The position numbers and the translations under genes were made by a program. The notes under the pieces were generated by a model, which saw only the letters and a list, made by a program, of their open reading frames with translations, was not told the origin of the DNA and did not search any database. DNA of 30,898 nt from a virus: positions 1 through 30,898 of the IMG/VR virus record IMGVR_UViG_3300015204_000007. One strand, written 5' to 3'. Positions 7,319-14,440 of this stretch are shown here, piece by piece (the stretch's first letter is position 1; the number at the start of each line of letters is the position of its first letter).

Positions 7319-10300
7319 CGACAGCGAACTGCTGGCTGCGATGCAGAACGCCAAGGACGCGGGCGACCATGCTACCTCCGTGCGTATCGCCAAGATGATG
7401 TACGACCAGGCCGTTACCCACGAAGTAAAAGAGCCGCCGAAGGTTGACCTTAGTAAGTACGCCCCCCTACAGAACGACCCCAGCGCAAGCGGGGGCGGGA
7501 CTATTCCTTTTGGCCCCTTTGATACGCACATTCCTATGTCGCAGGGCGTAGATCGGTTTCTTTCGGGCATGGGGCAGTCCGTATATGAAACGGGCCGTGG
7601 AATTAGTCAGATGTTTGGTGGCCAGACTAAGGCAGACACCAACGAGCAGAGCCGCATGGATGCGCCCTTGCTTCATACTGGCGCTGGATTTGCGGGTAAC
7701 CTTATGGGCAACCTGGCGGGATTTATGTTGCCGGGGGTGGGAGTCGAGGCGTTAGCCGCGAAGGTCGTGCCAAAACTTGCAACCGCCGCGCCGTTAGCAA
7801 CAAAAATTGCAAAAATTTTATCACCAGAAATAGGCGGCTCAGGGTATGGGGCAATTTCTCCGGTAGGCACCGACCAGTCCCGCCTAGGGAACGCGGGCTA
7901 CGGGGCAATAGCGGGCGGCGTGCTTCATTCCGCCGGGCAATCGCTAGGTTCCGGCGCTCGTACATTAATAAATAAATACGCCAGCAAGGCAGCGGACCCG
8001 GCGCTTAGCGTAAAGCCTAGCTACATGACCGCCATAGAACCCGCCAACGACGCCGAGCGAGACGTTGACTGGAAGACGCAAACCGAGTGGCCCGACAAAG
8101 CTATAGCAGTGACCGCCAGGGACCCCCAGACAAATCAATTACTCAGTCGCCAGGTCCTAACGCATCGCGGCGATAACATCCAGTCGCTTCGCATGGACAC
8201 GCACCCGGACTACCAGGGCCAGGGCATTGGTTCCGACGTGCTGCACAAGGCGATAGGGTACGCCCACGACCAGAATTTGCCCTTCACGTCCGACACCCAA
8301 GTTTCAGTCCCCGCCATGAAGACGTACCTGAAGGCTCGCGGCGTGAACCCCAAAGTTAACGCCGAACACGATGAAGTAATGGACGCCAATGACGGCATGG
8401 TTGCGTCTTCCGCCAACGGCAGGCCTATGGTACACATAGACCCCGAAGTACACGCCGACGACGCGCAAGATACCGAGATCCCATCTTTTAACCCAAACAG
8501 CTACGCTGGCGGGGGCGGGATTGCCAGAGCAATTATAGAGCCTACGGTCAACGCGGTACGGGAACACGCGGGGCCTATCCTAGGCGACGTGGGCGCTATG
8601 ATTCGGCAGCTAGCCGAGAAGGGCGGCTTTACTAAGAATCTACAGAACGGCACCGACGCCACGCACGGCTACGCCGTCAGCACCAGCAAGGGCCTCGAGC
8701 AACAGCACGCAAGCATTCCTACCGTAGAGCAACTGCATAACTATGTAGAATTAAATAAAAAGGCACTTTCGCAGCCCGGAAATCATTTTGGGGCGTGGTC
8801 GGACCCCGAAAGCGGAAATCATTTTTTAGATGTTACCCACGTCGAGCCAGATTTTGGCTCTGCTATTCAGAAAGCACGAGACAATCAACAGCTTGCAATA
8901 TTTGATCTGGCTCACGGCCACACTATCCCAACGACCGACGACTATACTCATTTTACCCATTACGGCAACCCCGACCTTCCCGAACTTACTTTAGACCCTA
9001 ACAAGATGGGTACCGGCATCAAGGGCGCTGAAGCGCGCCGTGGCGGCCCGAAGGTTATCAGCGTCTACGCGCACGACAACGCCGCGCCCGAGCCTGGCCT
9101 GGAATCCAAGACCCCCTACCGCGTGACCATCCCGTCCGCAAATTTATACGACGCCAACAAGGACCCCCTAAATTTAAAGGCGGACGCCACCTACAACAAC
9201 AACCTGGACATGTCCGACTACGAGTCCGCTATTAAGGGCGCAGGGTTCCATGGCTACCACATACCGGACGCCGAGGGGCAGCTACGGGGCCAAGCAAGAT
9301 TGTTTCAGCCTACGAACGCCGTAAGGATAGGGCCTGGAAGCCCCGCAGATGATCTGAGTGAGGACTTTGATCACGGTATGGCTAGTGGTGGCCTAGTGAG
9401 CAGGTACGACGAGGGCGGGGCTATCCGTGCGCTAATGAAGCCCGCCGCCCAGGCCGTCCGCAGTGAACTCATTGAACCCGGAATCGCCGCCGCCAGGTCC
9501 CTGTGGGAAAAGTATGCCGGAAATTCCGCGTCCCAACTGGAAAGCGTCGCTAATACCGTCGCAGACACCGGCCACGCCACGTACAATCCTACGTCGGGCG
9601 ACATACACACGGAAGGCTACGCCGTCCCTGCGGGTCCTAGCGCGTCCCTGGACCACGCCCCTACGGGCGACGAGATGCACGACTTTATGGCGCAGCACCA
9701 GGACTCGTTTGACAATCCTAAGGCGGCTTTACATATAGAGTCTGACGACAGTGGCAATCATTTTATGCATGTCGCGCACCACGAAAATGATTTTGATTCG
9801 GCGGTCGCCGCCGCGCATCAGTTTGGCCAGCCCGCCGTCCGCGAACTGCACACGGGCAATAACCTAGATGCGACCGGCCCCGTCGGCTTCGACAGTGGCA
9901 ACAAGACTCTGGAGCCTGAGGACGTGCAACTCTACGGCAACGACAACAAGTCCTTTGCAAGTAACGCACTGGTACACGAAAATCCCGCCAGTAGGCCGCT
10001 AGATGAATATGATTTTATGCATTCCACGCCCGCCGCCAGAACGAACTGGACGCCGGGGCAGCAGACAGTCAACAATCCCGTGCGGCTGCATACCGCCGGA
10101 ATCTACGGGGACACCAAGAGCGTAGTGGACCAGGCCGCAGAACTGGCCGCCAAGTCCCCGGAAGACCCCATGATGCACCAACTCTTTGGTGTTACCCGGC
10201 AGGACCTTGCCGACATAGGGGCCGGACGCCAGGGCAATCTAATGGGGCAACCCCTGGGCTACAGGGCAAACCCGCAGGGGTCGGCGGCGGCGCTTAATGT

Positions 10301-11108
10301 AATGGTTCCCAAGAACGCCCAGCGGCTAGTAGACGCACTGGAATACGCCAAAACAAAGCCGGAGTTATCGACCGGAATGACCGGCTGGTACGTAACAGAT
10401 CCCGCCTATCAACGCATCTTGCATTTAGTCGATGGCGACACCGAAAAAGCCAAGACTATGTTTGACCAGCTAAATACTTTTCAGGCAGTCAGCAGCCCCC
10501 AGACACCGGTAGACCGGGAACTGGAAATAGCGGGAACGGCCCACTGGCTTAGAAACTCGGGCCGATGGAAGGACTTTGAGCAGATGGCGAACGCCGCAAA
10601 AGAAAACAGGCCCCAGTCCGACCTCGCTGATTTAATGACCCACCTGTATCACAACAGTCAGAACGTCCCGGCCATGAACCGCTACCTCGAGGCGGGCAAG
10701 ATCGGCAGCGTCCCCATGCAGGCCCCCAAAGCCTACACCTACGGGGAGGCGTCTAACATACCCGACATTGGAAACCAGACCAGGACCCCGGTCGGAGACA
10801 CTCACTTTGCGGGCGCGCTAGGCTTACTGGATACCCGCACCTCGAGCAACCCCAAGGGCAGTCTGTCTACCGAAGAACTGCAAACCCTCAGCCCATGGTT
10901 CAGGTCCAACGTGTCTGACCGGGCGGGCATGGAACCCGTACCCGCGCAAGCCAACCTGTGGGGTATCTTTGCGCCCCAGACCGGAGTTCGTAGCGGCATT
11001 GGAATGCCTAAACTTGAATTGATGACCCAGCAAATTAAAAACATCGCAGCCGAAAAAGGGGTTAGCCCGGAAACCGCCAGGGACATGTACCTAATGGGTA
11101 AACGCTAA
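7296..11108 (+). CDS. 1270-residue multidomain virion ('polyvalent'-type) protein with GNAT-like domain
   Basis: Modules in order. Residues 1-~215 are paralogous to the N-terminus of the 676-residue protein. About 245-350 form a GNAT-like acetyltransferase fold with H-P-D-Y-Q-G-Q-G-I-G (303-312) as the acetyl-CoA loop. About 451-546 and 763-860 are two copies of a ~95-residue repeat (GYAV..., S-G-N-H-F, A-x-x-x-x-x-Q-x-A). Residues 552-680 contain H-Y, G-T-G-I-K-G-A-E-A-R-R, Y-R-V, L-Y-D and A-G-F-H-G-Y, a layout I associate with ADP-ribosyltransferase-like domains of phage polyvalent proteins. Residues ~980-1100 carry M-T-G-W-Y and a helical core. Linkers are Gly-rich (YAGGGG, MASGGL). Polyvalent proteins are carried in the particle and delivered with DNA to counter the host. 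AGGAAA precedes the ATG. Catalytic activities are untested; the ART-like call is moderate. Confidence 0.85.
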   Translation: MAGTQKYSDSELLAAMQNAKDAGDHATSVRIAKMMYDQAVTHEVKEPPKVDLSKYAPLQNDPSASGGGTIPFGPFDTHIPMSQGVDRFLSGMGQSVYETGRGISQMFGGQTKADTNEQSRMDAPLLHTGAGFAGNLMGNLAGFMLPGVGVEALAAKVVPKLATAAPLATKIAKILSPEIGGSGYGAISPVGTDQSRLGNAGYGAIAGGVLHSAGQSLGSGARTLINKYASKAADPALSVKPSYMTAIEPANDAERDVDWKTQTEWPDKAIAVTARDPQTNQLLSRQVLTHRGDNIQSLRMDTHPDYQGQGIGSDVLHKAIGYAHDQNLPFTSDTQVSVPAMKTYLKARGVNPKVNAEHDEVMDANDGMVASSANGRPMVHIDPEVHADDAQDTEIPSFNPNSYAGGGGIARAIIEPTVNAVREHAGPILGDVGAMIRQLAEKGGFTKNLQNGTDATHGYAVSTSKGLEQQHASIPTVEQLHNYVELNKKALSQPGNHFGAWSDPESGNHFLDVTHVEPDFGSAIQKARDNQQLAIFDLAHGHTIPTTDDYTHFTHYGNPDLPELTLDPNKMGTGIKGAEARRGGPKVISVYAHDNAAPEPGLESKTPYRVTIPSANLYDANKDPLNLKADATYNNNLDMSDYESAIKGAGFHGYHIPDAEGQLRGQARLFQPTNAVRIGPGSPADDLSEDFDHGMASGGLVSRYDEGGAIRALMKPAAQAVRSELIEPGIAAARSLWEKYAGNSASQLESVANTVADTGHATYNPTSGDIHTEGYAVPAGPSASLDHAPTGDEMHDFMAQHQDSFDNPKAALHIESDDSGNHFMHVAHHENDFDSAVAAAHQFGQPAVRELHTGNNLDATGPVGFDSGNKTLEPEDVQLYGNDNKSFASNALVHENPASRPLDEYDFMHSTPAARTNWTPGQQTVNNPVRLHTAGIYGDTKSVVDQAAELAAKSPEDPMMHQLFGVTRQDLADIGAGRQGNLMGQPLGYRANPQGSAAALNVMVPKNAQRLVDALEYAKTKPELSTGMTGWYVTDPAYQRILHLVDGDTEKAKTMFDQLNTFQAVSSPQTPVDRELEIAGTAHWLRNSGRWKDFEQMANAAKENRPQSDLADLMTHLYHNSQNVPAMNRYLEAGKIGSVPMQAPKAYTYGEASNIPDIGNQTRTPVGDTHFAGALGLLDTRTSSNPKGSLSTEELQTLSPWFRSNVSDRAGMEPVPAQANLWGIFAPQTGVRSGIGMPKLELMTQQIKNIAAEKGVSPETARDMYLMGKR

Positions 11109-11130
11109 AGGTTAATTTCTCCTTTCAGCG
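11103..11130. other. inverted repeat across two convergent stop codons
   Basis: The arms CGCTAAAGG and CCTTTCAGCG pair over nine bases with one bulged C, around the loop TTAATTTCT. The repeat sits exactly on the overlapping stop codons of the rightward virion gene and the leftward operon. There is no T tract on either strand, so it is not a standard intrinsic terminator; it could slow or protect the ends of both mRNAs. Low confidence that it is selected. Confidence 0.3.
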
Positions 11131-11446
11131 GCAAAGACGGATTCTGCAATGACTTGACGGTGTCGGGATGAACGCTTGCGGGAAGCACCAGGGACGGCCC
11201 CTTAGCTTCCGCAGGCGGCACAAACATAAACTCATATTCTTGAGTTTTTTTGTTAAAACTAAAATCAACACTCGACCCCTTAGGTAACTTACCAAGTTCC
11301 GTCAGGCTCACCGTAAACACGCCGTCTTCCTGCATGTAGGCTATCGTTGCCAGAATTAGCATCATGTCCTGGACCTGCTTTTCTAGGCCCGTCACTACGC
11401 CCACCAGGTCGCTTGCGGACATTCCCTTGGTTCGTGTCGTACTCAT
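11105..11446 (-). CDS. hypothetical protein, last gene of the leftward operon
   Basis: Chosen start is ATG 11446 (113 residues), because AAGGGA stands eight bases upstream; the GTG two codons earlier would sit too close to it. The N-terminal part is a hydrophobic-heptad helix (LVGVVTGLEKQVQDMMLILA) suggesting oligomerisation. The middle has alternating beta-like segments ending F-M-F-V-P-P. No family recognised. Its stop overlaps the stop of the convergent 1270-residue gene by a few bases, so there is no intergenic terminator space between the two operons. Confidence 0.68.
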   Translation of the reverse strand: MSTTRTKGMSASDLVGVVTGLEKQVQDMMLILATIAYMQEDGVFTVSLTELGKLPKGSSVDFSFNKKTQEYEFMFVPPAEAKGPSLVLPASVHPDTVKSLQNPSLPLKGEINL

Positions 11447-11458
11447 GCTCACATTCCC

Positions 11459-11611
11459 TTACCGAGCCGGTCTGTTGCTAGGCTTAAAACACAAGTACCG
11501 GTCCCCCAGATACTCGAGCGCGGCGGCAACCTTTTCGCCGTAGGGTATAATTTCTTTGGCCATGTGCTGGGGCCAAATTTGAGTTGCAATTTCTGTCTCT
11601 TGTTTATTCAT
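11459..11611 (-). CDS. small hypothetical protein (50 residues)
   Basis: The start at ATG 11611 has AAAGGAAG at ideal spacing, giving MNKQETEIATQIWPQHMAKE and onward, 50 residues. Earlier in-frame starts (to 11671) lack such a site and would overlap the upstream gene more deeply. The protein is mixed-charge with one amphipathic helix and a short basic C-terminus. The start overlaps the zinc-ribbon gene stop by eight bases, so the two are probably translated in sequence. No family recognised. Confidence 0.55.
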   Translation of the reverse strand: MNKQETEIATQIWPQHMAKEIIPYGEKVAAALEYLGDRYLCFKPSNRPAR

Positions 11612-11852
11612 AGCGGCTTCCTTTAAATTTACATTTTTGACATTTAACTTGCAGAACTGTCGGCGACTCACTTAATATTTTTTGCGTATCGTAGAGGCCG
11701 GACCCGCACTCGGGGCACTGGAACCCATTGCAAAAATATTCTGGATTAGAAACCTGTAATTTAACGTTGCTCCAATACAATATCCGACCGTCGTTCCACT
11801 CTTTTAAACTGAGTGTCCCAGGACTTTGGTCCCGGCTCAAATTCTTCTTCAT
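11604..11852 (-). CDS. zinc-ribbon protein
   Basis: An 82-residue protein with C-P-E-C-G (C46, C49) and C-Q-K-C (C71, C74), spaced as a classical zinc ribbon, with a short basic end. AGGAG lies seven bases before ATG 11852, a near-perfect ribosome-binding site. The first 92 bases overlap, in another frame, the end of the upstream membrane-protein gene, an unusually deep overlap. Zinc ribbons of this size in phages often bind nucleic acid or a host protein; no specific target can be named. Confidence 0.7.
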   Translation of the reverse strand: MKKNLSRDQSPGTLSLKEWNDGRILYWSNVKLQVSNPEYFCNGFQCPECGSGLYDTQKILSESPTVLQVKCQKCKFKGSRYE

Positions 11853-12036
11853 CTTTTTGCTCCTGAATAACGATCTTCAATGCTTCTTCGTACTGATTGC
11901 CGAGACGGCACAGGGTCACTGACGACCTAGTGCTGCCCCGGCTAATACATGTCGCGGGAACGCTAAACAATACAACTATTAAAACATCCAGTGCTAAAAA
12001 ACACAAAAGCCATTTTGTTGCGCTTTTTCGATTCAT
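11761..12036 (-). CDS. small single-pass membrane or exported protein
   Basis: A 91-residue protein starting at ATG 12036, which overlaps the previous stop as TAATG; a GTG three codons upstream is less likely. A basic N-terminus (MNRKSATKW) precedes one hydrophobic segment (about 9-27) ending in P-A-T-C, which is not a convincing lipobox. The rest is charged and helical. Its transmembrane part shares a 20-base identical stretch with the gene at 12435-12926 (both encode L-C-F-L-A-L). The last 92 bases also encode the start of the zinc-ribbon protein. An envelope role is likely; spanin or holin function cannot be shown. Confidence 0.6.
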   Translation of the reverse strand: MNRKSATKWLLCFLALDVLIVVLFSVPATCISRGSTRSSVTLCRLGNQYEEALKIVIQEQKDEEEFEPGPKSWDTQFKRVERRSDIVLEQR

Positions 12037-12422
12037 TACACGCACTCTATTTCGTATATAATTTCTTCAACCATCTTTGTGCCAACCTTTTTGCGGAAAC
12101 ACACGGAGCTAGTGTAATTAAAAAATAATTTCTGTTTTTCACCATCCGGGGAACCCCAGAACGTACAAAAGTCACTAAATTTAGTTTCAGTAACTTTCTT
12201 GTCCGGCGTCCACCCATGCGAACGCAACAACGCCCACACCCTTTTAAATAAAGAAAAATCCCCCGTAAAGCCAACATATACATAACTATCGCCAGCCGAC
12301 GCCTCGATACCCAGCGCTTGCAATGCATTAAATACCGCGTCTCCAACAGTTTCGACCGCATTAGCCTGCTTGCTGGCTTTTTCATAAATTTTATCAGTTA
12401 ACATTTTTACAATAGAACTCAT
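12036..12422 (-). CDS. hypothetical protein, 128 residues
   Basis: The start has AAGGAG six bases upstream, one of the best sites in the operon; the site overlaps the stop region of the preceding gene. The N-terminal helix (MSSIVKMLTDKIYEKASKQA) is followed by a mixed region with V-Y-V-G-F-T-G-D-F and aromatic-rich strands (F-C-T-F-W-G-S, F-F-N-Y-T-S-S), suggesting an alpha/beta single-domain protein. No motif or family recognised. Stop overlaps the next start as TAATG. Confidence 0.68.
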   Translation of the reverse strand: MSSIVKMLTDKIYEKASKQANAVETVGDAVFNALQALGIEASAGDSYVYVGFTGDFSLFKRVWALLRSHGWTPDKKVTETKFSDFCTFWGSPDGEKQKLFFNYTSSVCFRKKVGTKMVEEIIYEIECV

Positions 12423-12434
12423 TTCTATCTCCTT

Positions 12435-12926
12435 TTACGGTTTAATACCAATCATGTGATTATCTATTACTTGCCACGCCTTTGAACCTATCATTATACC
12501 TTGCCAGAGGCGCTGTAGGCCACGGTAATTTTTGTCCTGTTGAACCATATTTTCGATCCCCACCGTGACCGCGTAGTGGGCTACCGCAAACAACGCCATA
12601 ACCGCAACCGCGTCCTTGCGTGACGGATGGGCACCCACAAAAACACTAGCAACGCCAGTTTCTTCAAACCTGTCGGGGTTCTGGGCAATGTATACGGTCT
12701 GCATTCCGTCCACTACGTTCAATGCCTGCCACACAACCTCCTGGGCGGTAGTTTCTGGTGAGAACACCACGTTAAAATGGTGCGGGCCTACGTAGTCGTA
12801 GTCTGCGGCCTTGGCGCTAGAACACACAAAAGCCGTTAACCCCATCAGTGCTAAAAAACACAAAATCCATAGTGTAATTAGGGCCACTACGGCGGTAATA
12901 TTTTCGAGTAACTTTGAACTTTTCAT
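12435..12926 (-). CDS. exported protein with signal peptide, 163 residues
   Basis: N-terminal K-rich start, a hydrophobic core (about 10-34, ILCFLALMGLTAFV) and A-K-A at 38-40 followed by A-D give a classical Sec signal peptide with cleavage near residue 40. The mature part has several helices with Trp and Ala, including a moderately hydrophobic stretch (DAVAVMALFAVAHYAVTVGI) that may touch the membrane. AGGAAA precedes the ATG. The likely location is periplasm or inner-membrane face; a role in superinfection exclusion or lysis control is possible but unsupported. The signal-peptide DNA shares 20 identical bases with the next-but-one gene downstream. Confidence 0.68.
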   Translation of the reverse strand: MKSSKLLENITAVVALITLWILCFLALMGLTAFVCSSAKAADYDYVGPHHFNVVFSPETTAQEVVWQALNVVDGMQTVYIAQNPDRFEETGVASVFVGAHPSRKDAVAVMALFAVAHYAVTVGIENMVQQDKNYRGLQRLWQGIMIGSKAWQVIDNHMIGIKP

Positions 12927-12965
12927 GTCATTTCCTGTGTTATTTAATACCCGGTAACAATATCA

Positions 12966-12982
12966 CCAACGCGGGTGGTTGG
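12966..12982 (-). other. short hairpin between two leftward genes
   Basis: CCAAC and GTTGG flank a seven-base loop in the 60-bp gap downstream of the diphosphohydrolase gene. No T run follows, so it may be an mRNA-processing or stability element, or chance. Confidence 0.25.
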
Positions 12983-12986
12983 CAAG

Positions 12987-13529
12987 CTATTTCTTGTACC
13001 GGTCGTCTATGGCCGTACCGTCATGAATGTTTTGTAATACAAAAGCTACCCGGCACATGGCATGCGACAGGGGGTTAAGGCCGGACTCGGCGTCCTGGTC
13101 GCGACCTTCAAGGTAGTCGGCTATGTGCCGGAGGGCGCAAGACAAGTTGCGGCTAACTTCCATTCCCTTGCGGTAATTATTAAAATCCTTGTACTTCTTG
13201 TGCCCATATTGCTGCACCGCACTAAGATCATTAATGGCGGCCCAGGGTAGCCACGACAGGGGTAGCTTGCCGTCATCGTAGGTCTTGGCTTTAGGCGCGT
13301 CCGGCGCTTGAGTTATTGAAACCGAACCAAATCCTGGCCCATTAATTTCAAGCGCTATGCCACTCAGCGGGGATTTAATTGGTCCCCAAAAAGCGTCTTG
13401 ACCTATCCCTGGTACAGTTTGATTGGTAAATGATTCTACGCGACTAATATCCGCCATGAATTTTTCTTTGTCTTCTGGTGCTTTATATTGTTTCAAAAAA
13501 TCATTGTATCCAGCGTCGTTATTATTCAT
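12987..13529 (-). CDS. DUF5664-like dATP/dGTP diphosphohydrolase (MazG-related)
   Basis: A 180-residue protein. The C-terminal half reads Y-D-D-G-K-L-P-L-S-W-L-P, Y-G-x-K-K-Y, Y-R-K-G-M, A-L-R-H-I-A-D-Y and D-A-E-S-G-L-N-P-L-S-H-A, the order of conserved blocks in the DUF5664 (dATP/dGTP diphosphohydrolase) family. Members are all-alpha enzymes that hydrolyse dNTPs to dNMP and pyrophosphate and adjust nucleotide pools, in some phages as part of 2-aminoadenine DNA synthesis. No PurZ-type synthetase is present in the window, so pool editing is the safer reading. The first ~85 residues are an extra N-terminal region of unknown role. The start overlaps the upstream stop as ATGA, with GGGA in front. 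Confidence 0.82.
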   Translation of the reverse strand: MNNNDAGYNDFLKQYKAPEDKEKFMADISRVESFTNQTVPGIGQDAFWGPIKSPLSGIALEINGPGFGSVSITQAPDAPKAKTYDDGKLPLSWLPWAAINDLSAVQQYGHKKYKDFNNYRKGMEVSRNLSCALRHIADYLEGRDQDAESGLNPLSHAMCRVAFVLQNIHDGTAIDDRYKK

Positions 13530-13750
13530 GATTTATTCCCAAAAACAAGTTTGTTGAACCACCGCCGTATCACGTACTGGCGGACAATGCTAATAACCGT
13601 AAAAATTAATCCTATAAGGGCGTTCTTGCTTAAAGAAAGCGTACTAAACCCAAACAATGGCAATATCAAAATATTAGCCATAAAGTTAATAGAATACCCT
13701 ACAACTAAATTAAAAGCTACCTCGGCGACGCTGCCTTTCTTGGTCTGCAT
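13526..13750 (-). CDS. DUF7220-like small membrane protein
   Basis: A 74-residue protein with two hydrophobic helices and the pattern N-L-V-V-G-Y, L-P-L-F-G, L-I-G-L-I-F-T-V-I-S-I-V-R-Q-Y-V-I-R-R. This I recognise as the DUF7220 family, common in proteobacterial phages. Function is unknown; the conserved second helix with its basic tail suggests an inner-membrane anchor. The start overlaps the upstream stop as TAATG with a G run in front, and its stop overlaps the next start as ATGA. Confidence 0.78.
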   Translation of the reverse strand: MQTKKGSVAEVAFNLVVGYSINFMANILILPLFGFSTLSLSKNALIGLIFTVISIVRQYVIRRWFNKLVFGNKS

Positions 13751-14181
13751 TAGAACCCCCCGTGCACTGTGGATTCCTGAAGCGCAGAATCCAAATCCAC
13801 CCCCTCAAATTGAGGCAACAGGCGCGGTATGGCGTCCAGAGCGGACTTGTAGAACGTGTCGAATGCCGTCTGGTCCATAGACGCCCAGTTAATAGATCGA
13901 GGCTTGAAAGCCACCACGTCGCCTGCCAGGCGAACTTCGTCCACGTACCCGGCCTGGATGGAGACCGCAAACCTGAGCGCTTCTTGAGACACGTATATTT
14001 CTTGGTTCTTAAATACCATCGACAGTAACCCAAAAAATTTACGATGGTGGCCGGGGTTGCGATCCTTGCGGCACTGTGCTCGCACAATTTCGCCAGCGCC
14101 CAGGGACGTGACGTAGTCTTCCCCGGCCTCGTCTATTGGTTTTAACGCGCCACCTAAAGTTTTAACTAAGTACAGGTCCAT
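13750..14181 (-). CDS. DUF1367 family protein
   Basis: The start at ATG 14181 (143 residues) is favoured because AGGAAA lies just upstream; the ATG at 14196 contains that site. The sequence opens M-D-L-Y-L-V-K-T-L-G-G-A-L-K-P, followed by A-G-E-I-V-R-A, R-N-P-G-H-H-R-K-F-F-G-L-L, and S-I-N-W-A-S-M-D-Q-T-A-F-D-T-F-Y, the conserved blocks of DUF1367. The family is frequent in recombination/regulation clusters of phages, but its activity is not established to my knowledge. It overlaps the preceding small Cys protein gene by 20 bases. Confidence 0.85.
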   Translation of the reverse strand: MDLYLVKTLGGALKPIDEAGEDYVTSLGAGEIVRAQCRKDRNPGHHRKFFGLLSMVFKNQEIYVSQEALRFAVSIQAGYVDEVRLAGDVVAFKPRSINWASMDQTAFDTFYKSALDAIPRLLPQFEGVDLDSALQESTVHGGF

Positions 14182-14356
14182 TAGATTTTTCCTCATGCAG
14201 TGGCATAAACCAGAAACACTCTTCGTCGCCTTGAAGTCTATTAAAGGGCGGCTCTGTAAAGTACGTTTTTAAGTTTGCCGTTGGGTTCACCGCGTACCTG
14301 TAGCAATTTGATTTTTTAGGACAATTTCCGCCATAACACATTGATATATCAAGCAT
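14162..14356 (-). CDS. small Cys-rich protein, probably metal-binding
   Basis: A 64-residue protein with C7, C12, C18 and C47 (M-C-Y-G-G-N-C-P-K-K-S-N-C-Y-R-Y, later E-E-C-F-W-F). The pattern matches small phage proteins of the C-x4-C-P-x4-C-Y-R type that have no assigned function. GGAG stands five bases before the ATG. A hairpin with a short T run lies just upstream, so expression may be separated from the SSB gene. Confidence 0.68.
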   Translation of the reverse strand: MLDISMCYGGNCPKKSNCYRYAVNPTANLKTYFTEPPFNRLQGDEECFWFMPLHEEKSNGPVLS

Positions 14357-14370
14357 ATTTACTCCGTTAA

Positions 14371-14390
14371 AAGTGCCGGTCTTTCCCGGC
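14371..14390 (-). terminator. weak intrinsic terminator or attenuator downstream of the SSB-like gene
   Basis: On the leftward strand GCCGG and CCGGC pair around GAAAGA and are followed by ACTTTT. The short stem and four-base T run suggest partial termination between the SSB-like gene and the small Cys-rich gene. It overlaps the space where the next ribosome-binding site begins. Confidence 0.45.
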
Positions 14391-14440
14391 TGTCAGCGTA
14401 CTAATCCCTGGAGGAGTGTCAATGATTTTCCGCGCAAACA

